DNA of 64,000 bases from Pseudomonas viridiflava (GTDB lineage: Bacteria; Pseudomonadota; Gammaproteobacteria; Pseudomonadales; Pseudomonadaceae): the NCBI RefSeq assembly GCF_900580865.1, contig NZ_UTBZ01000001.1:1-64000 (forward strand). The letters run 5' to 3'. The position numbers and the translations under genes were made by a program. The notes under the pieces were generated by a model that was not told where the DNA came from, did not search any database, and worked only from the letters and a program-made list of their open reading frames with translations. Positions 47,088 to 55,324 of the stretch are shown piece by piece. Positions within the stretch are counted from its first letter, which is position 1; every line of letters begins with the position of its first letter.

Positions 47088-47825
47088 TCACATCCCATGC
47101 TGCCTCAACAACTTGTCATAACTCCCATCCGCCTTCATCGCCGCAATCGCCTTATCAAACCCCGCAACAATCTGCTCATGCTGCGGATTCTTCAGGCTCA
47201 CCAGAATGTGCAGGCTGTTCTCACTCAACGGCTTGGGCAAAAACTCCACTGAATTGCGCACCTTGGCTGATTCGCGCGCCAGGTAATACTTCGCCACATA
47301 CTCATCCTCCAGCGTCAGCTTGACCCGATCCGCCGCGAGCATGCGCACGGCCATGGCGAAGTTATGCACAGGGACTTTTTGCAACGCCGTGTCGGCATCG
47401 AACGGCGCCGAATAGGCGTAACCGCGCACCACCGCAATCGGATAGGTGTGCAGTTGTTGCAGATTGGAATACTCGAGTGGCGTGTCTTTGCGCTTGAGAA
47501 AGCGGATGCGGTTGAGCAGATACTCACCGGAAAACTGCCCCAGCTTCGTCCGCTCATCGTTGTACCAGGCGTTGACCAGTACATCGTAACGCCCCTCACC
47601 CACGCCAAGCAGCGCCCGCGCCCACGGCACCTGTTCGTAACCACTGGCATAACCGGCCCGGGCCAGCGCGGTGCTGACGATGTCGGTGGCCAGCCCGCCG
47701 TTGACCAGTGTGTCGTCGGTAAAGGGTGGCCAGATATCAAACACCAGCCGCAGCTTATCCGCTGCAGCGGTCTGAGCCAGCAAGAGCAATCCGGTCAAAG
47801 CAAAGGCTCGATGCAAACGCGGCAT
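47088..47825 (-). CDS. Periplasmic solute-binding protein (amino acid type)
   Basis: A 245-residue protein with a signal peptide (residues 1-22, LLLLAQTAAA then D). The mature domain resembles family 3 solute-binding proteins: LVFDIWPPFTDDTLVNGGLA, YEQVPWARALLGVGEGRYDVLV, and the C-terminal FDKAIAAMKADGSYDKLLRQHG. Pseudomonas genomes hold many orphan copies of this type without a permease next door, as here. Ligand unknown; the family blocks for the carboxylate-binding Arg are weak, so it need not bind amino acids. Confidence 0.83.
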   Translation of the reverse strand: MPRLHRAFALTGLLLLAQTAAADKLRLVFDIWPPFTDDTLVNGGLATDIVSTALARAGYASGYEQVPWARALLGVGEGRYDVLVNAWYNDERTKLGQFSGEYLLNRIRFLKRKDTPLEYSNLQQLHTYPIAVVRGYAYSAPFDADTALQKVPVHNFAMAVRMLAADRVKLTLEDEYVAKYYLARESAKVRNSVEFLPKPLSENSLHILVSLKNPQHEQIVAGFDKAIAAMKADGSYDKLLRQHGM

Positions 47826-48080
47826 GCTTGAAAATCCTTAGCGGGCGAGTTGCCCAGCATGTTTTCAGCCAAAACCCCAAGGCCCCTTACCGGCAAAACC
47901 CAGGCCCTAACATTAGCTCATTGCAGCCAGTGCACAGGGCTCTCCAGCAGATTACACAAAGTCGCCGAGGCTGCGAGAAAGGAATGATGGCATTTTGACC
48001 TTTGTCACAGACTCTTACGCCATACAGACATCTTTGCCGCAGGCGCTTAGTATCGGGCGACACGTTCAAGGAATCGGCAA

Positions 48081-48533
48081 ATGACAATCGAATGGGTCTG
48101 CAAACATCACAGTGATCTGGGCAAGGAACAGCTGTACGCGCTGTTGAAGCTGCGCTCGGACGTGTTCGTGGTTGAACAGAAATGTGCCTATCCGGACCTC
48201 GACGGCCAGGACCTGGAAGGCGATACCTATCACCTGATGGGTTGGGAAGATGACCAGTTGATGGCCTACCTGCGCCTGCTGGATCCGGAATCCCAGGGCG
48301 GAGACGTAGTGATCGGCCGCGTGATTACCGCACCGCAGGGGCGCGGCAAAGGGCTGGGGCACGAAATGATGGAGCAGGCGTTGAAACAGGCCGAGAAGCA
48401 TTGGCCGCAGGTGCCGATCTATCTGTCGGCGCAGGCGCATTTGCAGGGGTATTACGGCAAGTACGGGTTTGTTGTGGCGGGTGAAGAGTATCTGGAGGAT
48501 GACATTCCGCATATCGGGATGCGTCGCGCCTGA
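48081..48533 (+). CDS. elaA: GNAT family N-acetyltransferase, ElaA type
   Basis: A 150-residue acetyltransferase. The N-terminal block LYALLKLRSDVFVVEQKCAYPDLDGQD (in part) is the ElaA hallmark; the acetyl-CoA loop is VITAPQGRGKGLGHEMM at about residue 82, and YGKYGFVVAGEEYLEDDIPHI closes the fold. The acceptor is unknown. A monocistronic gene divergent from the binding protein. Confidence 0.88.
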   Translation: MTIEWVCKHHSDLGKEQLYALLKLRSDVFVVEQKCAYPDLDGQDLEGDTYHLMGWEDDQLMAYLRLLDPESQGGDVVIGRVITAPQGRGKGLGHEMMEQALKQAEKHWPQVPIYLSAQAHLQGYYGKYGFVVAGEEYLEDDIPHIGMRRA

Positions 48534-48536
48534 ACA

Positions 48537-48744
48537 GCCCCTCACCCTAGCCCTCCCGAAACGTCGGACCGCCCAGAGGGAGAGGGGACTGACCGAGTTG
48601 TCGTGCGTCAGACATCGACCTGCAAAACCGAGTCGATTATGGATTCACAGCAACACTTTCAGGTCGGCGTACCTCTCCAATATCCCCAATCGGCCCCCTC
48701 TCCCTCTGGGCGGTCCGACGTTTCGGGAGGGCTGGGGTGAGGGC
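48537..48744. repeat. Type C repeat with a matching 17-bp insertion in both arms
   Basis: Both arms carry the extra segment CGAAACGTCGGACCGCC or its complement between the usual CCCTC and AGAGGG parts. No other type C copy in the window has it. The arms remain exact complements over the insertion, so they were copied from one another or inserted as a unit. It separates the converging elaA and HTH genes. Confidence 0.82.
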
Positions 48745-48746
48745 AT

Positions 48747-49043
48747 TTAGGGATACTCCAGAACTGCCTTGATCTGCCGCAAATTCCTCTCGATCCACCC
48801 GCGATCAATCGCCCCCCACTCACGAATCCGATAGCGCCCGGCGTGATTACGCGCGCCCTCTTCCTGCTCGAATTCACAGACGATATCCAGATCCGCCAAC
48901 GCCGCAATCGTGTCCTGCGCCGTGCGCCGGGGCATGCCGGTCACTTCGGTCAGCGTCGGCACACTCGGCGCCAGACCGCTGTCGATCAGGTACGCCACAT
49001 ACAAGCGGCGGTAGAAACTGCTTTTGGTCTTGCTGACGTCCAT
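48747..49043 (-). CDS. Small winged-helix DNA-binding protein
   Basis: A 98-residue protein built around one winged helix: SVPTLTEVTGMPRRTAQDTI is the likely helix-turn-helix (about residues 29-48) and GRYRIREWGAIDRGWI the wing and following helix. No ligand domain is present. AGGAAGG 5 bp before the ATG at 49043 decides the start over a GTG two codons earlier. It follows the metallopeptidase gene by 24 bp on the same strand, so both are probably co-transcribed. Target unknown. Confidence 0.78.
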   Translation of the reverse strand: MDVSKTKSSFYRRLYVAYLIDSGLAPSVPTLTEVTGMPRRTAQDTIAALADLDIVCEFEQEEGARNHAGRYRIREWGAIDRGWIERNLRQIKAVLEYP

Positions 49044-49067
49044 CCACACCTTCCTGATTGCGTACTG

Positions 49068-49562
49068 TTAAGCCTGCAGATCCCGCCACGTCAGGTACAC
49101 GCGCAGATCAAACTCGACCTGGTGATACCCCGGCAGCATGTGCTCACACAATTTATAGAACGCCTTGTTGTGATCCGATTCCTTGAAGTGCGCCAGTTCA
49201 TGCACCACGATCATTTTCAGAAAGTCCGGCGCGGCGTCCTTGAACAACGAGGCGATACGAATCTCTTTCTTGGCCTTGAGCTTGCCGCCCTGCACCCGTG
49301 AAACCGTGGTGTGCAGGCCCAACGCGCGGTGGGTCAGGTCGAGGCGGTTGTCGAACAGCACCTTGTCGATGGCCGGCGCGTTGCGCAGGTATTCCTGCTT
49401 CAAGTCCAGCGCGTAGCTGTACAAGGCCTTGTCGCTCTGCACGTCGTGGCGCCCCGAATAGCGTTGATTGAGGTATTCACCCAGACGCCCTTCGGCGATC
49501 AGTTGGCGCACCTGGTCCTGCAATTGCGCGGGATAGGCCTGGAGGTACTTCAACACAGTCAT
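49068..49562 (-). CDS. YgjP-like zinc metallopeptidase (M48-type, DUF45)
   Basis: A 164-residue protein with the zinc motif HELAHFKESDHNKAFY: H-E-x2-H gives two ligands and the downstream H in SDHN a third. It ends YHQVEFDLRVYLTWRDLQA. No signal peptide is present, so it is cytoplasmic. The start MTVLKYLQAY was chosen over an open 23-codon extension. The role of YgjP-type proteins is unresolved. It leads a two-gene unit with the winged-helix gene. Confidence 0.85.
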   Translation of the reverse strand: MTVLKYLQAYPAQLQDQVRQLIAEGRLGEYLNQRYSGRHDVQSDKALYSYALDLKQEYLRNAPAIDKVLFDNRLDLTHRALGLHTTVSRVQGGKLKAKKEIRIASLFKDAAPDFLKMIVVHELAHFKESDHNKAFYKLCEHMLPGYHQVEFDLRVYLTWRDLQA

Positions 49563-49605
49563 GACGGGCGACACGGTTCGAAAAAGGTCCGCCAGTGTAG
49601 CGAAT

Positions 49606-51729
49606 TCAACCGGGCAGCGCGCTCCAGTCAAACGGTTCGGCGAAGCTGGCCGCGTCCTCGGCGATCAATGGACGCGCCACGAGGAAGCCCTGCACGTACT
49701 CGCAGCCGTGAGCTTGCAGCCATTGGTATTGCTCAATGGTTTCGACACCTTCGGCAATCACCAGCAAGCCGTATTGTTTGCACAGACTGATCACCGTGCT
49801 GACCAGCGAGGCGTCGCGTTGGGAGTCCGGCAATCGCGCGATAAGATGGCGATCGAGCTTGAGCGTATCCAGTTCCAGATCGCGCAGATGCGCCAGCGAA
49901 CACGGCCCGGAACCGAAGTCATCCAACGCCACGCGCACACCCAGATTGCGCAACAAGCGCAGCTGCTTGCGGGTTTCGTCGGGATTCTGCATCAGCGCTT
50001 CTTCGGTGACCTCGACCTCCAGCTGCCGGGGCTGCAAGGCGTGTCGCTCCATGACCTGACGCAATTCGGTGACCAGATTCGGCAGACTGAACTGGGTGTT
50101 GCTCAAACTTACGCCGAGCACCAGATCTTCGGCAAACAGGGTTTCCCAGGCTTTGCGCTGGCCGGCACCACGATGATAAATCCAGCTGCCGAGACGACTG
50201 ATCAACCGCGCCTCCTCCAACAGCGGAAGAAACAGCCCTGGCGGGACATCGCCGACACTTGGATGCTGCCAGCGCAGCAAGGCTTCAAAACCGCGAATCT
50301 GACCAGTGTCGATGGCCACTTGCGGCTGATACACCAAGTTGAAATCGCGATTCTCAATGGCGGCACGCACGCTCTCTTCGAGCATCAACCGCGAGCGCGC
50401 CCGGCCATTCATTTCATGATCGTAGAAACGATATTGCTGACGTCCGGCGCGCTTGGCCTCGTACATGGCGATGTCGGAAGCACGCAGCAATCCGTCGAGG
50501 TTCGAGCCGCAGTCCGGGTAAGTGGCGATGCCGATGCTGGCGCCCAAGGCGATGTCCAACCCTTCGATCTGCTGACAAATCGACACCCGTTCGATGAGTT
50601 TCTCGGCAATCTTCGCCGCTTGCTCGGGAAACTCCAGATCCAGCAGCGCGGTAAATTCATCGCCGCCCATGCGCGCAAGAATGTCGAATGGTCGCAGACA
50701 GGCTTTTAACTGCTCGGAAACCCAGCGCAGTACGCGGTCGCCGGCATCGTGACCGAGCGAATCGTTGACCCGCTTGAAGCCGTCGAGGTCCAGATACAGC
50801 AACACCCAACTGCTGTCGCTGCGCTCGCCACGCAGCAGCAGATTTTCAACGGTCTGGTAAAAGCCGCGACGGTTGAGCAAACCGGTCAGTGGATCGGTGA
50901 CCGCTTGAAATTCGAGCTGCTGGTGCAAGTGCCGCACCACCGACATGTCCAGCACGGTGACCACCATCGCATGCTGTTCGGCGGGCAACGCCGCACAGGA
51001 CAGCGCAACTGGCACCTGCTGGCCGGGCGCCGTGCGCAGCAAGGCATCGTGCAGTCTTAATGTTTCGCCACGCTTGTAGCTGGCATAAAACTCGGAATCA
51101 GCCCACAGCGGAATGTGCGGCTTCTGAAGAAAATCGAGAAACTCTTTACCCTCTAGCTCCTTCACCGGCGCATTCAACAACCGCGAAATCGCCGGATTGG
51201 CAAAACGGATCAAACCGTCTTCGCCCACCACCAGAATGCCTTCGGCGGCGTTATCCAGCACCGAGGCATTGAAGGCGCGCGCCACTTCCAGGTCATGGCT
51301 CAGGCGCTGCAAGGCGCGGCGATTACGCTGGTGTTCCAGCAACGCCTGCACCTTGGGTTTGAGGATCTGCGGGTCGAACGGCTTGAACAGGTAATCCACC
51401 GCACCACTGGCATAGCCCTTGATCACGGCGTCCTGGGATTGTTCGTTGGCGGTCAGAAAGATGATCGGCGTCAAGCGCGTGCGCTGACTGCCGCGCATCA
51501 GCCGTGCGACTTCAAAGCCGTCCATGCCCGGCATCTGCACATCCAGCAGCACCAGATCGACGTCGTGGGAGAGCAGAATATTGAGCGCTTCGAAACCGGA
51601 GGCTGCGGTGAGGACGTGCCAATCCTGACGCTGCAGCAACGCGCGCATGCTGATCAGATTTTCAGGGTAATCATCAACGATCAAAAGGACAGAGCTGCCT
51701 TCACCTGGCGGGGGTTGCGCGCATTCCAT
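49606..51729 (-). CDS. Response regulator with PAS, GGDEF and EAL domains
   Basis: A 707-residue c-di-GMP protein. Order: receiver domain (phospho-acceptor D63 in LVLLDVQMPG, lysine in FKPFDP), PAS domain (about 155-270), GGDEF domain (active site G355-G356-D357-E358-F359, with an inhibitory I-site R-P-F-D at 346-349 five residues before), and EAL domain (E482-A483-L484). The synthase half looks fully active. In the EAL half the metal-binding Asn of the usual V-N-L-S motif is Ser541 (VSLSNTQ; codon 50107-50109), while VTEEALM, DDFGSG, LKLD, AEGVET and the Q-G motif remain; phosphodiesterase activity may be weakened. No histidine kinase gene is adjacent. Start MECAQPPP follows AAGAGAAG. Confidence 0.9.
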   Translation of the reverse strand: MECAQPPPGEGSSVLLIVDDYPENLISMRALLQRQDWHVLTAASGFEALNILLSHDVDLVLLDVQMPGMDGFEVARLMRGSQRTRLTPIIFLTANEQSQDAVIKGYASGAVDYLFKPFDPQILKPKVQALLEHQRNRRALQRLSHDLEVARAFNASVLDNAAEGILVVGEDGLIRFANPAISRLLNAPVKELEGKEFLDFLQKPHIPLWADSEFYASYKRGETLRLHDALLRTAPGQQVPVALSCAALPAEQHAMVVTVLDMSVVRHLHQQLEFQAVTDPLTGLLNRRGFYQTVENLLLRGERSDSSWVLLYLDLDGFKRVNDSLGHDAGDRVLRWVSEQLKACLRPFDILARMGGDEFTALLDLEFPEQAAKIAEKLIERVSICQQIEGLDIALGASIGIATYPDCGSNLDGLLRASDIAMYEAKRAGRQQYRFYDHEMNGRARSRLMLEESVRAAIENRDFNLVYQPQVAIDTGQIRGFEALLRWQHPSVGDVPPGLFLPLLEEARLISRLGSWIYHRGAGQRKAWETLFAEDLVLGVSLSNTQFSLPNLVTELRQVMERHALQPRQLEVEVTEEALMQNPDETRKQLRLLRNLGVRVALDDFGSGPCSLAHLRDLELDTLKLDRHLIARLPDSQRDASLVSTVISLCKQYGLLVIAEGVETIEQYQWLQAHGCEYVQGFLVARPLIAEDAASFAEPFDWSALPG

Positions 51730-52012
51730 GCTGCTTCTCTTGTCGGGACTTTTGGTCGGTTGCCGGTAAAAACCGCACTCATACTGAGCCTTCACTCTAG
51801 TACTGGATCCAAGAAAGCAGAAGCTGTCATCAGGCCATCATTTAACCAAAGCGTGAATTTGCCGACTAACGGTCACCGCTGAAGCCCCCGGAAACCGGCA
51901 GAGATGGCATTTCGACAGGATGTTGACGTCAATCATCTGCCAAACGGGCGTTAACAAAAAATCCCTCTACGCTTATAAAGGCCGCCCCAAAACGTGCGGG
52001 CTAGAGCTTCTG

Positions 52013-52024
52013 GCACGTACGTGC
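52013..52024. promoter_or_regulatory. Perfect 12-bp palindrome before the alginate lyase gene
   Basis: GCACGTACGTGC ends 26 bp before the lyase start codon. It may be an operator. The rest of the region 51730-52050 shows no gene and no clear promoter. Confidence 0.35.
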
Positions 52025-52050
52025 AGTGAAACTTGAGTGGAAGAACCGAT

Positions 52051-52719
52051 ATGATCGATCTCGCAACCTGGAACCTCAGCGTTCCCGTTGGCAGCCCGCC
52101 ATACACCGTCGAAACCTCCAAACTGGTGAACGGCTTCAAAGATCAGTACTTCCATTCCGACACCGGCACCTTGTTCTTCTGGTCACCGGTTACCGGGTCA
52201 AAAACCGAAAACGCCATTTATCCGCGCACTGAACTGCGGGAGACCTACAGCAACGGCACTTTGCGTAACTGGTACTACCCGGATGCCGACAACCTGCTGC
52301 GAGCGACCCTTACGGTTAACAAAGTGCCGAGTTCAGGCAAGATCGTCATCGGCCAGATTCACGCTTATGAAAGCCAGAAGCCGATGGTCAAACTCGAATA
52401 CCAGTACAAGACCAAAACCGAGACCGGCAATCTGGTGATCAAAGTGCGAATGCACCCCGATGACGACGAAAGCCGTGTCATCACCCTTGCCACCGGGGTC
52501 AAACTGGATCGCGAATTCAACTACCTTATTCACCTGAGTCCTGGCGGTGCGTTGGGTGTCAGTGCGGCGGGTTATCAGTGGGATTCACAGATCAGCGCGA
52601 CCTGGCGCAACAAGCCGCTGTATTTCAAGGCTGGGGTTTATGTGCAGGACAACACCGGGTATACGAGTGAGGGTGGGCAAGTTACCTTCAGCAAGCTTGA
52701 TATTGATCATGACAAATAA
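52051..52719 (+). CDS. Polysaccharide lyase family 7 (alginate lyase)
   Basis: A 222-residue jelly-roll lyase. The three PL7 signature regions are present: RTELRE (about residue 60), QIHAYE with the catalytic Q-I-H (about 104), and YFKAGVYVQD (about 195), with the catalytic Tyr in the last. It cleaves alginate by beta-elimination; QIH usually goes with polyguluronate or mixed specificity. No signal peptide is visible in either possible start, so it would be cytoplasmic or exported by a non-Sec route. No alginate uptake genes are nearby. It opens the accessory patch and differs from algL, which belongs to PL5. Confidence 0.9.
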   Translation: MIDLATWNLSVPVGSPPYTVETSKLVNGFKDQYFHSDTGTLFFWSPVTGSKTENAIYPRTELRETYSNGTLRNWYYPDADNLLRATLTVNKVPSSGKIVIGQIHAYESQKPMVKLEYQYKTKTETGNLVIKVRMHPDDDESRVITLATGVKLDREFNYLIHLSPGGALGVSAAGYQWDSQISATWRNKPLYFKAGVYVQDNTGYTSEGGQVTFSKLDIDHDK

Positions 52720-52820
52720 CAGGGCACTGACCTGAGCATCAATTATCGATAACTTAAAATCAAAATCGGCAGACTTTCTCAAGTCTGCCGCATGACATTG
52801 ATATCGCAGCAAAGATGAAA

Positions 52821-53222
52821 TTAACTACTTTTAAAATCAAACATCGCAATCAAAGAAAATGCTTTTTCTTCAGCACAATAGATCACACCCTTCGGATAAT
52901 CTCCGCCTCGCTCCAAACAAACAAAGCCCTTGGCACTCCTTGAATTATCAATGCCATCCAACTCCAGATGCACGTGGGCAGCTGTGCCGGGAGCACCCAG
53001 ATCGTGCGGCACGTTAAGCGGAAGATTTCTGTCGAAGCTGGAACCAATATAGAACTCATTACTGCCTAAATACTGAAAATACTTAAAATTAAAATATTCT
53101 TTATAGTGCTCCAAAAACTCTCTTCCACGAATTGAGACGGTAAAGCTTTCCCCCCCGGGAATCGCCAGAAACATTTGAACGTCGCCAACACCAACACGAG
53201 TGACTCTCTTGTCCTTTTGCAT
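52821..53222 (-). CDS. Hypothetical protein, low GC
   Basis: A 133-residue protein of unknown family. It is soluble, with strands such as GVGDVQMFLAIPGGESFTVS and AAHVHLELDGIDNSRS. Base composition is clearly lower in GC than the flanking housekeeping genes, suggesting acquisition. AGGA 7 bp before the ATG at 53222 favours this start over one three codons upstream. It converges on the alginate lyase gene; no link in function can be inferred. Confidence 0.6.
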   Translation of the reverse strand: MQKDKRVTRVGVGDVQMFLAIPGGESFTVSIRGREFLEHYKEYFNFKYFQYLGSNEFYIGSSFDRNLPLNVPHDLGAPGTAAHVHLELDGIDNSRSAKGFVCLERGGDYPKGVIYCAEEKAFSLIAMFDFKSS

Positions 53223-53580
53223 TTTTTCCATCCTGAAAGATAACTGAGCCCTTACAATAAATGGCTAACAACTTCTCCACACCTGTAACATTTGACAGGT
53301 TTTTATACTTAAAAAGCATAGACAGAACCTTTTTAATGACTCAACAAAAAATCTAGGTCACTCATCCAGTTAAAGGTTGGGTACTTGGTTGAGCGCTCTC
53401 AAATTCGAAATGCACCAATGCGGACGCATTATCTAAACGATACGTTTAACTTCCTCGGCCGTTACTTCCGGATGCCTACAACAGCTTGCGTCGTTGCCTA
53501 CCACTACGCCAGAATCCGCCGGCTTGTGCGCCTGGCGGGCCATCGGTAACTTGATTCGCGTCACTGATTTCCAGTGATCG

Positions 53581-53783
53581 GGTTTAGTAGCCCGAGGTTT
53601 CAAGCGTTGTGCACAAGCATCTGTCAGTCAGGTATTCCCATACCTGCGCTTGATGGTAGCTGTGCGCAGGGCACCTTCGGGTGCGCCGGCTTGCTCGAAA
53701 CCCCGGTCTACTAACCTGCGTACAGTTGCCTCCACTTTGATTTAGTAGCCAAAGCGGGGGCACTCAAATCAGGTTTCGAGCAA
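53581..53783 (+). promoter_or_regulatory. Structured leader with three interacting segments before the DUF6124 gene
   Basis: Segment A (53581-53605, GGTTTAGTAGCCCGAGGTTT...), segment B (53689-53716, GCTTGCTCGAAACC...GGTCTACTAACC) and segment C (GATTTAGTAGCC at 53739-53750 plus GGTTTCGAGCAA at 53772-53783) are related. B is complementary to both A and C. A:B would close a domain containing the hairpins CAGGTAT-TCCC-ATACCTG (53629-53646) and GGCACC-TTCG-GGTGC(G)CC. B:C pairs twelve bases directly before the ATG at 53784. The two folds exclude each other. The sequence 53232-53580 shows no gene. Confidence 0.6.
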
Positions 53784-54146
53784 ATGACAAAATCAACGCC
53801 TCACCCGCCAGAAACAGATCCCGCATCCCCCTACGAATCTTTCGATTCGAGAAAACTCCACGACGCCGCCGAACGCGCCCTCGACCATTACCTCAAACCG
53901 TCCGCCTTCATCATGGCCAGCACGCACAAACCCGAGCCCATGTACCTCGCCAACCCGAAGTACAACACCGAATCCCTGCTGGCCAACGCCAGCGAGACCT
54001 TGGGTTCAGCCAGCGAAATGCTCAACAACTTCGCCGCCATGCTCGACACCTCACACCGCAAGACCGCGCTAGGCATCGCGCAGGTGGTCATGCTTGGAGA
54101 ACTTGCGGTGAATCAGGCGCTGGATCACGTTGAACTAAAGGAATAA
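53784..54146 (+). CDS. DUF6124 family protein
   Basis: A 120-residue protein of a Pseudomonas-specific family with several paralogues per genome. It has the usual opening PPETDPASPYESFDSRKLHDAAERALDHYL and a helical second half (TESLLANASETLGSASEMLNNFAAMLD; both named in part). No enzyme motif, signal peptide or membrane segment. Function unknown. It is preceded by the three-segment leader, whose last segment abuts the ATG, and followed by a strong terminator, so it forms a single-gene unit. Confidence 0.85.
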   Translation: MTKSTPHPPETDPASPYESFDSRKLHDAAERALDHYLKPSAFIMASTHKPEPMYLANPKYNTESLLANASETLGSASEMLNNFAAMLDTSHRKTALGIAQVVMLGELAVNQALDHVELKE

Positions 54147-54158
54147 CCGCCCCAAAAA

Positions 54159-54183
54159 AAACCCGCTTCATGGCGGGTTTCTT
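54159..54183 (+). terminator. Rho-independent terminator of the DUF6124 gene
   Basis: AAACCCGC, loop TTCATG, GCGGGTTT then CTT. It begins 12 bp after the stop codon. The stem is the same as that of the fba terminator at 55378 and of the decayed copy at 54664. Confidence 0.85.
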
Positions 54184-54247
54184 AAGCCAAATGGATTAAA
54201 TGTTCCGCATACGCAACATCGACATCAAAATGTGACGGTAGCGCAAC

Positions 54248-54501
54248 ATGGATTACTCTCTTTTAATCACCCGTCTCGGTATTCAACTACGCGAAAAACG
54301 TATAAATCGTGGCCTGACGCAGGCGCAGCTTGCCGATCTAGCGGGACTGACACGATACAAAATCATCGCGGTGGAGAAGGGCATCCTTTTTTTGTCCGCA
54401 TAATCGCTTACGCGCGCACATTGGCTGCTCTGGACTGCGAACTCTCGGTGGTTCCAGCAACGATGCCAATCCTTGAAGAGCTTGGGGCTTTATTCGAATG
54501 A
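54248..54501 (+). pseudogene. Frameshifted hipB-like HTH antitoxin
   Basis: From the ATG at 54248 the frame gives MDYSLLITRLGIQLREKRIN, then LTQAQLADLAGLTRYKIIAVEKG, a clear XRE HTH, and then stops at 54401-54403. The rest of the protein continues in another frame as IIAYARTLAALDCELSVVPA and ends EELGALFE at 54501. The shift falls at or near a run of seven Ts (54387-54393), a typical slippage point. The family is the HipB antitoxin of HipBA modules. Either a true pseudogene or a sequencing error; the decay of the next gene favours a true one. Confidence 0.8.
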
Positions 54502-54663
54502 AAACGGCCTCTCTTCAAGTAAGCACATCTCAAGGCAATAGCGGCAGACCTTTTCAGCGACACCGAGGATTTCACTTTTCGTTATCACGAAGTTGCATCG
54601 CCACAAATGGCCATCAGCCTCTCGATGCCTGTACAGCATGATGAGTTTCGAAATCACCACCGA
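54498..54663 (+). pseudogene. Truncated, frameshifted hipA-like toxin remnant
   Basis: The ATG at 54498 overlaps the hipB stop, as in intact hipBA operons, and reads MKTASLQVSTSQGNSG. The protein then resumes in another frame from 54544: ADLFSDTEDFTFRYHEV and SPQMAISLSMPVQHDEF, which match the start of HipA kinases (AISLTMPV is a family hallmark). It breaks off at about 54663, where the duplicated fba tail begins. Only about 50 of 400 or more residues remain. Confidence 0.7.
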
Positions 54664-54780
54664 CAAAAACCCGCCTCACGGCGTTTTGTTTGAATCAGCA
54701 GTTTAATGCTCAGCCTAGTTATTCTTAGCCTTCAACTCACCCCTCAGATAACGCTGACACTTCACTTCTAGCGACATCTT
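54664..54780 (-). pseudogene. Diverged duplicate of the fba 3' end and terminator
   Basis: This stretch matches 55376-55493 at about four of five bases. On the minus strand, 54777-54715 encodes MSLEVKCQRYLRGELKAKNN and a stop, against [20 protein letters not shown] at the end of the real fba. The terminator stem has decayed on one side. The two copies are direct repeats 712 bp apart that bracket the small gene at 55064. Confidence 0.8.
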
Positions 54781-55063
54781 AATTAAATGAATCCGTACTC
54801 TTTCGACACACCTCCTTTTCCCATTTCCCTTTTTATTTCAGAAAACGCATAACTCCTATAGCAAAAAAATATTAAAAACTGTCATTTCTTACAGGTGCAT
54901 CTCGAGAAGCAGATCTCTAACATCTCTCCTGCAGCATGCAATACAGAAAAACCGATAGATAAACGTGTTCACTTTTCACTTGCAACATGCGAAGCAGATG
55001 TAAAGATCGATGCTAAGTTCGACCTTTTCTTTCTGCAAAAACCAAACCATGGAGGAAATCAAC

Positions 55064-55324
55064 ATGTCAGTTACAAGCATTCGACTAAACTATTGTTCCG
55101 GGCCAGGAAGTGCTGTAATTTCCGGCACAGTTAGCCGGCCGCACGACCCTGTTTACGCATGCATGACGGGTCATGGAGGTCTTCTAGGATCCGCTATGTC
55201 TGATGCGAGCGGGAGTTTCACTATCAACATCTCTGCTGCGCCCGGTACGTACTCAGCTCAACTAACCGATGTGCCAGGTGGCTCCGGGTCTTGGTCTACC
55301 CCGATCACAATCAGCACTCAGTAA
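55064..55324 (+). CDS. Small orphan protein inside the fba-tail duplication
   Basis: An 86-residue protein rich in Gly, Ser and Thr (SGTVSRPHDPVYACMTGHGG, GSFTINISAAPGTYSAQL) with the look of one beta-sandwich domain of the carboxypeptidase-regulatory kind. No signal peptide. GGAGGAAAT 4-12 bp before the ATG is a strong ribosome site and fixes the start. The bidirectional fba terminator serves its end. The A/T-rich 280 bp upstream may hold its promoter. Not recognised as any named family. Confidence 0.65.
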   Translation: MSVTSIRLNYCSGPGSAVISGTVSRPHDPVYACMTGHGGLLGSAMSDASGSFTINISAAPGTYSAQLTDVPGGSGSWSTPITISTQ

